Shown: positions 17,942 through 26,905 of the stretch, one piece after another
Position numbering within the stretch: position 1 is the stretch's first letter
How the letters are laid out: the number at the start of each line of letters is the position of its first letter
NCBI RefSeq assembly: GCF_029338375.1
Contig: NZ_CP119804.1
Span: 1,116,001 to 1,180,000 of the forward strand
DNA length: 64,000 nucleotides
Origin: Halorussus lipolyticus
GTDB lineage: Archaea > Halobacteriota > Halobacteria > Halobacteriales > Haladaptataceae
Reading direction: 5' to 3'
Program-made: the position numbers and the translations under genes
The notes under the pieces: generated by a model
Database searches by the model: none
What the model was told of the DNA's origin: nothing
The model's input: only the letters and a program-made list of their open reading frames with translations

Positions 17942-18736
17942 ATGATACCACTCGAAGACTCCCCGGTAACGCGCAACGGCAAGTCTCTCATCCTCGCGTA
18001 CGACCACGGCCTCGAACACGGTCCCTCCGCGGACTTCGGTTCGGTCCCGGAGACCCTCGACCCCGAGCAGGTCTTCGACATCGCCACCCACGACGCGGTC
18101 ACGTCGCTGGCGGTCCAGAAGGGCGTCGCCGAGACCTACTACCCCTCCTACGACGACGACGTGAACCTGCTGGCGAAGCTGAACGGGACGAGCAACCTCT
18201 GGATGGGCGAACCCCACTCGCCCCAGAACTGGACTGTCGATTACGCCGCCGAACTCGGTGCCGACGCGGTTGGCTACACGGTCTACTCCGGGTCGAACCA
18301 CGAGACCGAGATGTACGAGGACTTCCGTGACATCCAAGAGAAGGCCCACAGCGAGTACGACCTCCCGGTCGTCATGTGGTCGTACCCTCGCGGACAGGGC
18401 ATGAAGAACGACACCAAGGAGTCGGTCATCGCCTACGCGACCCGCATCGCGCTGGAAATCGGTGCCGACATGGCGAAGGTCAAGTACCCCGGTAGCCGCG
18501 AGGCCATGGAGTGGGCGGTCCAGTCGGGTGCCGACATGCCGGTCGTGATGTCGGGTGGCTCGAAGGTCAGCGACTACGAATTCCTCTCCAGCGTCGAGGC
18601 CGTCATGGACGCCGGCGGGTCCGGCCTCGCGGTCGGTCGGAACGTCTGGCAGAGAGACGAACCCGAGCGCATCCTCGACGCGCTCGAACAGGTCATCTTC
18701 GAGGGAGCCACCGCCGACGAAGCACTCGACGAGTGA
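17942..18736 (+). CDS. fba: Class I fructose-bisphosphate aldolase (archaeal type)
   Basis: 264 residues of the archaeal DhnA-type aldolase. The N-terminus NGKSLILAYDHGLEHGP is the family signature; the Schiff-base Lys lies in GADMAKVKYPGSREAMEWAV; the phosphate site is SGGSKVSDYEFLSS and AVGRNVWQ. It cleaves or forms fructose 1,6-bisphosphate. The stop is two bases before the ATG of the fructose-1,6-bisphosphatase gene, so the two form a tight gluconeogenic operon. ATG 17942 keeps the conserved start; a few extra upstream codons are non-conserved. Confidence 0.92.
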   Translation: MIPLEDSPVTRNGKSLILAYDHGLEHGPSADFGSVPETLDPEQVFDIATHDAVTSLAVQKGVAETYYPSYDDDVNLLAKLNGTSNLWMGEPHSPQNWTVDYAAELGADAVGYTVYSGSNHETEMYEDFRDIQEKAHSEYDLPVVMWSYPRGQGMKNDTKESVIAYATRIALEIGADMAKVKYPGSREAMEWAVQSGADMPVVMSGGSKVSDYEFLSSVEAVMDAGGSGLAVGRNVWQRDEPERILDALEQVIFEGATADEALDE

Positions 18737-18738
18737 CG

Positions 18739-19632
18739 ATGGACGACGCCCAATCGGAGCGCGCCGAGGCCGAAGCCGAGGACCCAATTTCGCGGGCCAT
18801 CGCAGTCGTCGCCCGGTCGGCCCCCGAAATCCGGGCCGGGTTGACTGGCCGCCGGACGAAGACCGACGACGAGAACGCCAGCGGCGAGACCCAACTCGCC
18901 GCCGACGTGTGGGCCGACGAACTCCTCGAATCGCGCCTGACCGACATCGAGGGCGTCGGCCAGTTCGCCAGCGAGGAGCGCGAGGAAATCGTGGACGCTG
19001 GCGACGGGGACCTCTCGGTCGCAATCGACCCCCTCGATGGCTCCTCGAACCTGCAGTCCAACAACTCGATGGGCACCATCCTCGGGGTCTACGAGGGCGA
19101 ACTGCCCGCGAAGGGCCGGAAACTGGTCGCGTCGGCCTACGTCCTCTACGGTCCCATCACGACGATGGTGGTCGCTCGGGATGGGTCGGTCACGGAGTAC
19201 GTCGTCGAGGGAGACGGCGAGGAGGACGCCGAGCGCCGCGCGGTCCGCGAGGACCTTGCCCTGCCCGACGACCCGACGGTCTACGGGTTCGGCGGCCGCG
19301 TGCCCAACTGGACCGACCGGTTCGCCGACTACGCCGGGGACGTAGAGGAGGACCTCAAACTGCGCTACGGCGGCGCGATGATAGGCGACGTGAACCAAGT
19401 CGTGACCTACGGCGGCGTGTTCGCCTACCCAGAACTCGACTCGCGCCCCGAGGGCAAACTCCGCCTCCAGTTCGAGGGCAACCCCATCGCCTACATCGTG
19501 GAGTCGGCGGGCGGGGCGTCTTCGAACGGCGAGGAGTCACTGCTCGACGCCGAGGCCGACGAGATTCACCAGCGCACGCCGGTCTACGTCGGCAACGCGG
19601 ACCTCATCGAGCGACTGGAAGCCGAGTTCTGA
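18739..19632 (+). CDS. fbp: Class I fructose-1,6-bisphosphatase
   Basis: 297 residues. The metal site is SVAIDPLDGSSNLQSNNSMG (DPLDGSSN), and the sugar-phosphate region is TYGGVFAYPELDSRPEGKLR and FEGNPIAYIVESAGG. These identify a class I FBPase rather than the bifunctional archaeal FBPA/P enzyme, consistent with a separate aldolase immediately upstream. It removes the 1-phosphate in gluconeogenesis. Translation is probably coupled to fba (two-base gap). Confidence 0.92.
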   Translation: MDDAQSERAEAEAEDPISRAIAVVARSAPEIRAGLTGRRTKTDDENASGETQLAADVWADELLESRLTDIEGVGQFASEEREEIVDAGDGDLSVAIDPLDGSSNLQSNNSMGTILGVYEGELPAKGRKLVASAYVLYGPITTMVVARDGSVTEYVVEGDGEEDAERRAVREDLALPDDPTVYGFGGRVPNWTDRFADYAGDVEEDLKLRYGGAMIGDVNQVVTYGGVFAYPELDSRPEGKLRLQFEGNPIAYIVESAGGASSNGEESLLDAEADEIHQRTPVYVGNADLIERLEAEF

Positions 19633-19840
19633 ATCGGCCAGCGCGTCGTTCGATTTTCTCTCACCCGTTTCTGACTGACCGGTCCGAGTAGCGAGAGTGA
19701 CCGCGAATCGCCGAGGGTTTCGGAAGCAGTCCGCTCCGTATTTCGGCGGCCCGTCCTCGAATCGAACCTGTCTCCGCACCGACCCCGACGCGAATTCCGA
19801 AACAGTTGAGTCGTTCCGATAACCACCGCCGTCAACGCCG

Positions 19841-20266
19841 ATGCCCGACGCCCTCCACCTCGTCACGCTCGGAACCGTCCTCGTCGTCACCCTCGCGCTC
19901 GGGGTCTGTGTTCACGAACTCCTGCACCTCGTCCCGCTGTCGTTCACCGACGCGGAGTACACCGTCAGCGTCCTGCCGGACGCGGGCGAGTCGGCCCTTC
20001 AGAACGCCGTGACCGGCGGCCTCGTCCGAGTCGAAATCGCCCACGTGCCAGACTCGACGCCCGACTGGGTGCTTCGGGTGGCCGCGCTCCTGCCCGTCCT
20101 GCTGGCCCTCCCGCTCGCGCTGGTTTTGGCCGGACTCCTCCCAAACCCCATCGCAGGGGGCGACCACGCCGGGACCGTTGCGCTGGTCGCGCTGACCGGG
20201 TGCGGCCTGCCGAGTCCCGCCGACTGGTCGGTGGTGTGGTACGGAGCCGACCTCGCCGAGGACTAA
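19841..20266 (+). CDS. Membrane protein with zincin-like HELLH motif
   Basis: 141 residues. The first helix TLGTVLVVTLALGVCVHELL runs straight into HELLH (HExxH), and a second hydrophobic block is LRVAALLPVLLALPLALVLA, followed by a shorter third. The layout resembles short M50/DUF3267-type membrane metalloproteases, but no second motif (NPxxDG) is obvious. Protease activity is therefore uncertain. Confidence 0.65.
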   Translation: MPDALHLVTLGTVLVVTLALGVCVHELLHLVPLSFTDAEYTVSVLPDAGESALQNAVTGGLVRVEIAHVPDSTPDWVLRVAALLPVLLALPLALVLAGLLPNPIAGGDHAGTVALVALTGCGLPSPADWSVVWYGADLAED

Positions 20267-20349
20267 CTCTCGCTGTTCTAAAGACACTATATAATTCCTC
20301 AAGTAATGAATTACAATTCCCGAGCTGGGCCGAGGTCGAAATCCGGGTT

Positions 20350-21471
20350 TCAGGCGCCAACGTCGCCGACCTCGACGCGCTGGCCGGTCTCGGCCGACTC
20401 GTAGATGGCCGCGACGGTCTCCATGTCGGCCACGCTGTCGCGGCCGTCGGGGTCCGGTCGGGCGTCGGTCAGGATGCAGTGGGCGAAGTAGTCGAACTCC
20501 TCGGCGACCTCGTTGACGAACGCGCCGGTGTAGGCGAATTCTTCGTCGCCCCGCGTCACCGTCAGCGTGGGATTGGTTTCGGAGTTGAACGCCGGGGCGA
20601 GTTCGGCTTGGCCCTCGGTGCCGACCACCCGGAGTCGGTCGTCGGCCTGCGCGCCGTAACTCGCGGTGCAGGAGGCCGTGGCTTCGCCGGGGAACTCCAA
20701 CTGGAAGGCGACGTGTTCGTCTACCTCCTCGAACTCCGGGTCCGGCGAGGAGGTCGTCGCCTGCGCCGAAGCCGGGTCGGCGTCGAACAGGAACCGGACA
20801 GCGTTGAGGGGATAGACGCCCACGTCCATCAGCGCGCCGCCCCCGGCGAGGTCCGCGTCGAGTCGCCACTGGTCGGGTCCGCCGTTCTCCAAGATGTGGC
20901 CCGTGAACCACCCGTGGAAGGCCACTGGGTCTCCGAGCGCGCCGTCCCGAATCATCTCGCGCAGTCGGCGAGCGGCGGGGTCGATTTGTGGCCGGTAGCC
21001 CACCATCAGCGTGACGCCGGCCTCGTCGCAGGCCCGGACCATCTCTCGCGCTCGGTCCGCAGTCGCCTCGATTGGCTTCTCGCAGAGGACGTGCTTGCCG
21101 TGGTTCGCGGCGGTCCTCGCGTAATCGAGGTGGAGTGCGTTCGGCCCGGCGACGTAGACTGCATCGAAAGCGTCCGCGTCCTCGCCCTCCTCGAACTCGT
21201 CGTAGGTGAGGATGTGAGCCACGTCGTACTCGTCGGCGACCTCCTCGGCCTTCTCGGGCGACCCGCTGACCAGCGCCCTGACCTCGCAGTAGCGCGTCCG
21301 GTCGGTCGGACCGGTGGCATCGCCCGCCAGCGCCGGCAGGACGTGGTTTCGGGCGAACCCGCCGAGACCGACGAGCGCGATGCGGACTGTCTCGTCGCCC
21401 CCGTTTTTTTCTCCGGCGTCGGCCTCCCAGTCGCGGGCCGTGAAATCCGCAAAATACGAATCGAGGTCCAT
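20350..21471 (-). CDS. Gfo/Idh/MocA oxidoreductase, Gfo6-type D-xylose 1-dehydrogenase homologue
   Basis: 373 residues. The Rossmann start is VRIALVGLGGFARNHVLPAL; the substrate signature is LCEKPIEATADRAREMVRAC; the C-terminal sheet domain includes EEVDEHVAFQLEFPGEATAS and DRLRVVGTEGQAEL. From memory this block order closely resembles the haloarchaeal NADP-dependent D-xylose dehydrogenase Gfo6, which starts xylose oxidation. No other xylose genes (xacC-type lactonase, xylonate dehydratase) are nearby, so the sugar is unproven. ATG 21471 (MDLDSYFADF) matches the family start. Confidence 0.82.
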   Translation of the reverse strand: MDLDSYFADFTARDWEADAGEKNGGDETVRIALVGLGGFARNHVLPALAGDATGPTDRTRYCEVRALVSGSPEKAEEVADEYDVAHILTYDEFEEGEDADAFDAVYVAGPNALHLDYARTAANHGKHVLCEKPIEATADRAREMVRACDEAGVTLMVGYRPQIDPAARRLREMIRDGALGDPVAFHGWFTGHILENGGPDQWRLDADLAGGGALMDVGVYPLNAVRFLFDADPASAQATTSSPDPEFEEVDEHVAFQLEFPGEATASCTASYGAQADDRLRVVGTEGQAELAPAFNSETNPTLTVTRGDEEFAYTGAFVNEVAEEFDYFAHCILTDARPDPDGRDSVADMETVAAIYESAETGQRVEVGDVGA

Positions 21472-21614
21472 GCCAATCACGTCACTCCGGACGCCGGAAA
21501 GGTTACTGGCGTCGGTGGGGCGGCGTCGGGGGTGGCGTCCGCGGGGCGAAGCGGGCAAGATTCGGTCGAACCCAAAGGGAAAACTGTTTGAAATCGCTGG
21601 CCGCAGACTCCCAC

Positions 21615-23384
21615 ATGAAAGTCCGCATCAGCGACGGGGCGACCGACGAGGAGGCCTCCGCCATCGGGGAGGCGCTCGCCCAGCACGTCCGCGACGAAGT
21701 GGAGGTGTACGTCGGCGACGCCGACTCGCCGGCAGTAGTCCGCGACCGACCGACGACCGCGGGGTCCGCCCCCACACAACCGGACGAGGCGGCCGAGGAC
21801 GACCTCGGGCCGACCGACCGCGAGTACGCCCTCTGGGACGAAATCGAGGACATCGAACTCGGCGGTCCCGAGAAGTACAAGGAGCGCCTCGAAGAGCAGG
21901 GCAAACTGTTCGTCCGGAACCGCCTCGACCTCTGGTTCGGCGAGGACGGCATGCTGTTCGAGGACGGCAAGTTCGCCAACTTCGATTCGTGGCACCCCGA
22001 CAGTCCGGAAGTCGAGGAGGACAACGACGACCGACTCCCCGGCGACGGCCTGCTGACCGGCGCGGCAGAGTTCGAGGGGCGGGAACTGCACTTCATGGCC
22101 AACGACTTCACGGTCAAGGCCGGGTCGATGGCCGAGAAGGGCGTCGAGAAGTTCCTCCGGATGCAACAGCGCGCCCTGAAGAACGGCAAGCCCGTGCTGT
22201 ACCTGATGGACTCGTCGGGTGGCCGAATCGACCAGCAGACCGGATTCTTCGCCAACCGCGAGGGCATCGGCAAGTACTACTACAACCACTCGATGCTCTC
22301 GGGTCGGGTGCCCCAAATCTGCGTCCTCTACGGTCCCTGTATCGCAGGTGCGGCCTACACCCCAGTCTTCGCCGACTTCACCATCATGGTCCGGGACATG
22401 TCCGCGATGGCAATCGCCTCCCCGCGGATGGTCCAGATGGTCACGGGCGAGGACATCGAACTCGAAGAACTCGGCGGCCCCGACGTTCACGCCCAGCAGT
22501 CCGGAAGCGCGGACCTCGTGGCCGAAGACGAGGAGCACGCCCGCGAACTCGTCGCCAATCTCGTCTCGTACCTGCCCGATAGCACCGACGAGAAGCCCCC
22601 GCAGACCGAGGGCAAGCCGCCGGTCAAATCCCCCGAGGGAATCGACTCCATCGTTCCCCAAGAGCCGAACAAGGGCTACGACATGACCGACGTTATCGAC
22701 CGAGTGGTCGACGAAGGCTCCTACTTCGAACTCAAGCCCGAGTACGGCAAGGAAATCATCACGGCGTTCGCCCGCATCGACGGCCGGCCGGTCGGCATCG
22801 TGGCCAACCAGCCAGCACAGCGCGCGGGAGCCATCTTCCCCGACGCCGCCGAGAAGGCCGCCGAGTTCATCTGGACCTGCGACGCCTACGAGATTCCGCT
22901 CCTGTATCTCTGCGACACCCCCGGATTCATGGCCGGGTCGCAGGTCGAGAAGGACGCGATTCTGGAGAAGGGCAAGAAGTTCATCTACGCCACGTCGTCC
23001 GCGACTGTGCCCAAGCAGACCGTGGTCGTCCGGAAAGCCTACGGCGCGGGCATCTACGCCATGGGCGGCCCGGCCTACGACCCCGAGAGCGTCCTCGGCC
23101 TCCCGTCCGGCGAAATCGCCATCATGGGTCCCGAGGCCGCAATCAACGCGGTCTACGCTCGAAAGCTCTCCCAAATCGAGGACGACGACGAGCGCGCCCA
23201 GAAGGAGCAAGAACTCCGCGAGGAGTACCGCGAGGACATCGACGTGCATCGGATGGCCAGCGAGGTCGTCATCGACGAAATCGTGCCCCCGAGTACGCTC
23301 CGGACCGAACTCGAAAATCGCTTCGCCTTCTACGAGGGCATCGAGAAGGACCTGCCGGACAAGAAGCACGGCACCATCCTGTAA
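21615..23384 (+). CDS. Acyl-CoA (propionyl-CoA) carboxylase beta subunit with epsilon/PccX-like N-terminal domain
   Basis: 589 residues, about 70 longer than a plain PccB. Residues 1-42 (ISDGATDEEASAIGEALAQH, then VEVYVGDAD) resemble the small epsilon/PccX subunits of acyl-CoA carboxylases. An acidic linker follows, then the two crotonase-fold carboxyltransferase halves: N half with SSGGRIDQQTGFFANREGIG, YGPCIAGAAYTPVFADF and GGPDVHAQQSGSADLV; C half with GIVANQPAQRAGAIFPDAAE, LCDTPGFMAGSQVEK and GAGIYAMGGPAYDP. It transfers carboxyl from biotin to acyl-CoA. The biotin carboxylase/BCCP subunit is not in this window. Confidence 0.88.
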   Translation: MKVRISDGATDEEASAIGEALAQHVRDEVEVYVGDADSPAVVRDRPTTAGSAPTQPDEAAEDDLGPTDREYALWDEIEDIELGGPEKYKERLEEQGKLFVRNRLDLWFGEDGMLFEDGKFANFDSWHPDSPEVEEDNDDRLPGDGLLTGAAEFEGRELHFMANDFTVKAGSMAEKGVEKFLRMQQRALKNGKPVLYLMDSSGGRIDQQTGFFANREGIGKYYYNHSMLSGRVPQICVLYGPCIAGAAYTPVFADFTIMVRDMSAMAIASPRMVQMVTGEDIELEELGGPDVHAQQSGSADLVAEDEEHARELVANLVSYLPDSTDEKPPQTEGKPPVKSPEGIDSIVPQEPNKGYDMTDVIDRVVDEGSYFELKPEYGKEIITAFARIDGRPVGIVANQPAQRAGAIFPDAAEKAAEFIWTCDAYEIPLLYLCDTPGFMAGSQVEKDAILEKGKKFIYATSSATVPKQTVVVRKAYGAGIYAMGGPAYDPESVLGLPSGEIAIMGPEAAINAVYARKLSQIEDDDERAQKEQELREEYREDIDVHRMASEVVIDEIVPPSTLRTELENRFAFYEGIEKDLPDKKHGTIL

Positions 23385-23437
23385 TCGGCACGGAAAAATT
23401 CCGACCGGGGTCGCGGGTCGTCTCGACCTGCGTCCGC

Positions 23438-23827
23438 TCAACAGCCTTCGCAACAGGCAACTTCGTCGGGGTTGTCGAACTCGCTACAACAGTCGCACTT
23501 GTTCTCGTCGGGGTTACAGCAGTCGAAACACCCCACGAGACAGGGCTTGCACGGGCAGTTGCTTTCGCACTTCGCCACGCAGTCCTCGTCGGGCGAGACG
23601 AGACGCTGGTCGCTCTCCAGACTCGCTTCGGCAGTCTCGACCTTCTCCCACGTCGGGTCTTCGATGGTATCGACCGTCTCGCCGCCGCTGACGACGTAAA
23701 GCCGGTCGTACTCCTCGACGGTTCCCAACTTCACGCCCGGTTCGAGGGAGGCGTCGGACGCGCCGACCGTGCCGGTGACTGCGATACTGCTCGCCGCGAT
23801 GCCCTTGAGTAGGTTTCTTCGTTTCAT
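23438..23827 (-). CDS. Tat-exported small protein with Cys-rich C-terminus
   Basis: 129 residues. MKRRNLLKGIAASSIAVTGT is a twin-arginine signal with a short hydrophobic core and an Ala-rich cleavage area. A middle domain follows (about 30-80, VEEYDRLYVVSGGETVDTIE). The last ~47 residues hold 14 cysteines, including CPCKPC, CFDCC and CDCC clusters. Such Cys density is rare in haloarchaea. The layout (Tat signal, spacer, Cys-rich C-terminus) recalls halocin C8 precursors, though the Cys spacing differs; a secreted metal-binding or disulfide-rich peptide are alternatives. Confidence 0.75.
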   Translation of the reverse strand: MKRRNLLKGIAASSIAVTGTVGASDASLEPGVKLGTVEEYDRLYVVSGGETVDTIEDPTWEKVETAEASLESDQRLVSPDEDCVAKCESNCPCKPCLVGCFDCCNPDENKCDCCSEFDNPDEVACCEGC

Positions 23828-23900
23828 CCGCTCAACAACATACGAAATAGTTGGGAATAAATCATTTTCTAGAATAAGATATACGTTCGGCCGGACGGAT

Positions 23901-24368
23901 TTACTCTCGGAGCGACGGAGCGCGCTCGGAGTTCTCGTCGCGCTCCCGAACCGAGTTCACGAACACCGCGAGTGCCAACCCGACCAATCCCACGTCGCGG
24001 GCCAACACGTCGCCGAACAGTCCGGTCGTGACCCACACCACCGCGAGGTAGCCCACCGTCGCGGTGAGTGAGACGGCCGCCACCGCCGCCGCGATACCCG
24101 CGTACCGGTCGGCCAACAGGGCGAGGCCGAACCCGATTTCGAGCCACCCGTTTATCAGCATGAAGACGACCGGCGAGACGACGAGGAAGGGCGCGAGCCA
24201 ATCCGTGACGTAGACCGCCCACCCCGCCGGGTCCAGAAGCTTGTGGGTGCCCGCCGTGACCAACATCCCGCCGAGGCCCCAGCGCGTCAGCGTCGCCGCC
24301 GAGGGAAGGCGGGACGCCGCCAGACCGAACGCCGATTCGAGCGGCCCGCCCGCGTCGCTACCGACCAT
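23901..24368 (-). CDS. DoxX family membrane protein
   Basis: 155 residues with four hydrophobic helices: LTRWGLGGMLVTAGTHKLLD (the DoxX-type first helix with its downstream HKLLDP), FLVVSPVVFMLINGWLEIGF, IAAAVAAVSLTATVGYLAVV and VGLVGLALAVFVN. DoxX-like proteins are integral membrane proteins of redox or stress-linked but mostly undefined function. ATG 24368 is preferred to 24452, whose extra residues are Arg-rich and unlike the family. Confidence 0.82.
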   Translation of the reverse strand: MVGSDAGGPLESAFGLAASRLPSAATLTRWGLGGMLVTAGTHKLLDPAGWAVYVTDWLAPFLVVSPVVFMLINGWLEIGFGLALLADRYAGIAAAVAAVSLTATVGYLAVVWVTTGLFGDVLARDVGLVGLALAVFVNSVRERDENSERAPSLRE

Positions 24369-24670
24369 GCGTCGGCGTAGGGAGTCGAAGGCCGAAAATC
24401 CCCGCGTTCGAAGACGTCGCGGAGGCGGGCGGAACCTGTCGCGCCTGTCCACGCAGGTCGCCCCTGTCTTCGAATACCGGTCGTGTAACGCGGCGTTTTT
24501 CCGCGTATCGTCGGCCGAGCGCCGGGTTCTCGCCGGGTCGGTCCTCTCGGACGACCGGCGAGGGTAGACTGGGTTAATCGCACGTGTCAGACCCTAAGGA
24601 GACGTATAACAATGGCCCAGTCGGTCGTGGGTCGTCTCGTGACGAGGCACACCACTCGCCGGGGTTCGAT
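24369..24670. other. Intergenic region between divergent membrane-protein genes
   Basis: About 300 bases between the DoxX-like gene (minus) and the DUF5658-like gene (plus). The strongest regulatory candidate is the AT-rich GACGTATAACAATGG near 24600-24615, which could be the TATA box of the plus-strand gene. In-frame codons from a GTG at 24584 are low-complexity and are not taken as coding. I see no RNA gene or repeat. Confidence 0.5.
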
Positions 24671-25045
24671 ATGAGTTCGGACGGACGCTACTGGCCGACG
24701 CTGGCCCGCGCCGGAGACGGGAGCGTGACCGCCGCGGTGGCGGGTCTCAGTCGCTGGGAGCGGACGCTGTGGGCGCTCGTCGGGGTCGCGCTCGTCGGCG
24801 ACCTCCTCACGACCTACTACGGCCTCCAAATCGGCCTCACCGAGTCGAATCCGGTCGCGCGGGCCGCCATCGAGCGGTTCGGCTTCTCGGCGATGGTCGG
24901 CCTGAAACTGTTCGCGGTCGGGGTCGGCCTCTGCTGTCGGCGACTCCTGCCCGACCGCCACGGACTGCTGGTGCCCGCCGGGTTGGCGGTGCCGTGGATG
25001 GCGGCGGTCGTCGTCAACCTCTCGCTGTACGCGATGGTGTTGTAG
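24671..25045 (+). CDS. DUF5658-type membrane protein
   Basis: 124 residues with three hydrophobic helices. LVGDLLTTYYGLQIGLTESN is the diagnostic start of DUF5658 proteins (Asp in helix 1, then a G..E.NP turn), followed by FSAMVGLKLFAVGVGLCCRR and LAVPWMAAVVVNLSLYAMVL. Unknown function, widespread in haloarchaea. Convergent with the MaoC gene, 25 bases apart. Confidence 0.75.
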   Translation: MSSDGRYWPTLARAGDGSVTAAVAGLSRWERTLWALVGVALVGDLLTTYYGLQIGLTESNPVARAAIERFGFSAMVGLKLFAVGVGLCCRRLLPDRHGLLVPAGLAVPWMAAVVVNLSLYAMVL

Positions 25046-25070
25046 CGTCTTCGAAAACAGCGGCGGACTA

Positions 25071-25550
25071 CTAGTTTTCTTTCTTCAGCGACAGCACGGT
25101 CCGGTCGAACTCGCAGACCAGCGTCTCGCCGTCGCCCTCGGTGTCGTCTTCGTCGCGGTTGACAACGAAGGCCTCGACGTGCATCGTCACGACGCCGCGC
25201 TCGCCGTCGCTGGTCTCGCGCTTGTCGGTGACGGTCGATTGGGCGCGGATGGTGTCGCCGTGGAACACCGGGTTGGGATGCTCCACGTCGTCGTACGAGA
25301 GGTTAGCGACGATGGTGCCGTCGGTCGTGTCGGGAATCGAGACCCCGACCGCGAGACTCATCGTGTAGAGACCGTTGACCAACCGCTCGCCGAACTGGGT
25401 GTCGTCGGCGAAGTCGGCGTCCAAGTGGAGCGGTTGCTGGTTCATCGTCATGTCACAGAACTGCTGGTTGTCGGACTCGCTCACGGTCCGGCGCTTCTCG
25501 TGTTCGTAGGTCCGGCCCACTTCGAACTCCTCGTAGTAGAGTCCCGTCAT
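25071..25550 (-). CDS. MaoC-like hot-dog (R)-specific hydratase
   Basis: 159 residues of a single hot-dog fold. YYEEFEVGRTYEHEKRRTV opens the fold; the hydratase motif region is DNQQFCDMTMNQQPLHLDADF, with Asp/His/Asn spacing as in MaoC hydratases; FGERLVNGLYTMSLAVGVSI is the central helix. It would hydrate an enoyl- or mesaconyl-type CoA. A CitE-like lyase lies 1.6 kb away, and the MaoC + CitE combination is typical of mesaconyl/malyl-CoA chemistry (methylaspartate cycle and relatives), although the PQQ-propeller gene separates them. Confidence 0.85.
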   Translation of the reverse strand: MTGLYYEEFEVGRTYEHEKRRTVSESDNQQFCDMTMNQQPLHLDADFADDTQFGERLVNGLYTMSLAVGVSIPDTTDGTIVANLSYDDVEHPNPVFHGDTIRAQSTVTDKRETSDGERGVVTMHVEAFVVNRDEDDTEGDGETLVCEFDRTVLSLKKEN

Positions 25551-25711
25551 GTCAGGAGCGTCGGCGCGACCCGGCAAAAATCCCGCCGGTTTGGGCCGAT
25601 AAGCACTGATTACTGGCGGTCAAGCGACGCCTGACCGGTAGGTAAGGAGGTCATAACAAAGGGTATGTCGAGAATAAATACGAGTGCAGTCAGTCACAGT
25701 CGAGGCTTACC

Positions 25712-26905
25712 ATGACCGAGGACGCATGCCGGTTCGAGTGGGCGCGACCGCAGACAGGGGACGACGAGCGCGTCGGCTCAGCCACCGGGCACGAAGCGGC
25801 GCGAGGGACGCCGCGGGGTGTGACCCCCTCGGCCGGTGGCCCGGACGCCCGCGAGAAACAGTCCTCGCGGATGCGTTCGGACGAGGCCGACCCAAATCAG
25901 CGTGTGACGCAGGCCCCGAACCGGCGCGTGACCTCGGACGACTCGCGGGTTCAGTTCCGGTTTCGAGCCGATGGACCGGTCGAAACCGTGCCCGCGGTTC
26001 ACGACGGGACGGTGTATCTCGGCTGTGCGACCGGCTGCACGCAGGCCTTCGGCGGCGGCGACGGGCGCGAGCGGTGGTCGTTTCGGACCGGCGGCCGCGT
26101 CACCGCGCCCGCAGTCGCCGACGAGGCCGTCTACGCGGGAACCAGCGGCGGTACGGTCGTCGCACTCGACCCAGCGACGGGACGCCCGAAGTGGGAGTTC
26201 GCGTCCGACGGCGGTCTTCAGGCCGCTCCATCGGTCGCGGACGGGGATGTCTTCGTCGCCGACGACGGCGGCCGGGTCACAGCCCTCCACGCCGAAGACG
26301 GGTCCCGGCTCTGGACCTTCCAGAGCGCGTCACGGGCGGTCTGTTCGCTCGGACTGAACGGAACCCGATTACTCCTCGCCAGTCTCGACGGCGGGGCGTA
26401 CGCCCACGACCGAACCGACGGCAGGGAACACTGGCGCTTCAAGCCCTCCCTCGCGGTCCGGCACGCGCCGACGGTGGCCGACGGCGTGGCCTACCTCGGG
26501 ACAGTGGACGACGGCCGGGTCTACGCGATTTCGGCGGTCACGGGGCGCGAGAAGTGGCGCGCCGAGACAGACGGCGACGTGTGGGCGTCGCCGACGATAG
26601 CGGACGGAACCGTCTTCGTGGGAAGTGGGGACGGTTCGGTCTACGCCTTCGACGCCGAGGAGGGGTCCGTAGCGTGGCGGACCGACCTCGGCGCGCGGAT
26701 TTGGGCGTCACCGACGGTGGCCGACGACGCCCTCCTCGTCGGCACCGACGCAGGGGCGGTGTACGGCCTCGACAGGGAGGATGGGGCGGTACTGTGGTGG
26801 TGCCGGGCGACGGACGCCGTGGTCGCTCCCGTGGCCGTCTCGGACGCGACGGCCTACGTGGCCGACTGCGGCGGGGCCGTCACTGCGCTTTCGCTCTCGG
26901 CGTAG
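25712..26905 (+). CDS. PQQ-binding-like beta-propeller protein
   Basis: 397 residues. After a ~75-residue disordered N-terminus there are about eight repeats of the form 'V.DGTVYLG...G.V.A.D..TG...W.F' (for example TVVALDPATGRPKWEF, GRVYAISAVTGREKWRAETD, GSVYAFDAEEGSVAWRTDLG). This is the PQQ/BamB-type propeller. No Tat or Sec signal is visible, so it appears cytoplasmic unless the start lies further upstream. Probably a protein-interaction scaffold rather than a dehydrogenase, because no catalytic residues are evident. Confidence 0.8.
   Translation: MTEDACRFEWARPQTGDDERVGSATGHEAARGTPRGVTPSAGGPDAREKQSSRMRSDEADPNQRVTQAPNRRVTSDDSRVQFRFRADGPVETVPAVHDGTVYLGCATGCTQAFGGGDGRERWSFRTGGRVTAPAVADEAVYAGTSGGTVVALDPATGRPKWEFASDGGLQAAPSVADGDVFVADDGGRVTALHAEDGSRLWTFQSASRAVCSLGLNGTRLLLASLDGGAYAHDRTDGREHWRFKPSLAVRHAPTVADGVAYLGTVDDGRVYAISAVTGREKWRAETDGDVWASPTIADGTVFVGSGDGSVYAFDAEEGSVAWRTDLGARIWASPTVADDALLVGTDAGAVYGLDREDGAVLWWCRATDAVVAPVAVSDATAYVADCGGAVTALSLSA

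Noticed and set aside
15415..20318. 14-base repeat AATGAATTACAATT at 15415-15428 and 20305-20318
   Set aside because: Both copies are in short AT-rich gaps downstream of genes; one shared 14-mer without flanking similarity is weak evidence for an element. Possibly a terminator-type signal.
20200..21591. 463-codon plus-strand frame over the Gfo6-like gene
   Set aside because: Shadow of the minus-strand oxidoreductase, which has all family motifs.
24584..24670. GTG 24584 as start of the DUF5658-like protein
   Set aside because: The 29 extra residues are polar and unlike the family, and a TATA-like box (around 24600-24612) falls inside them.
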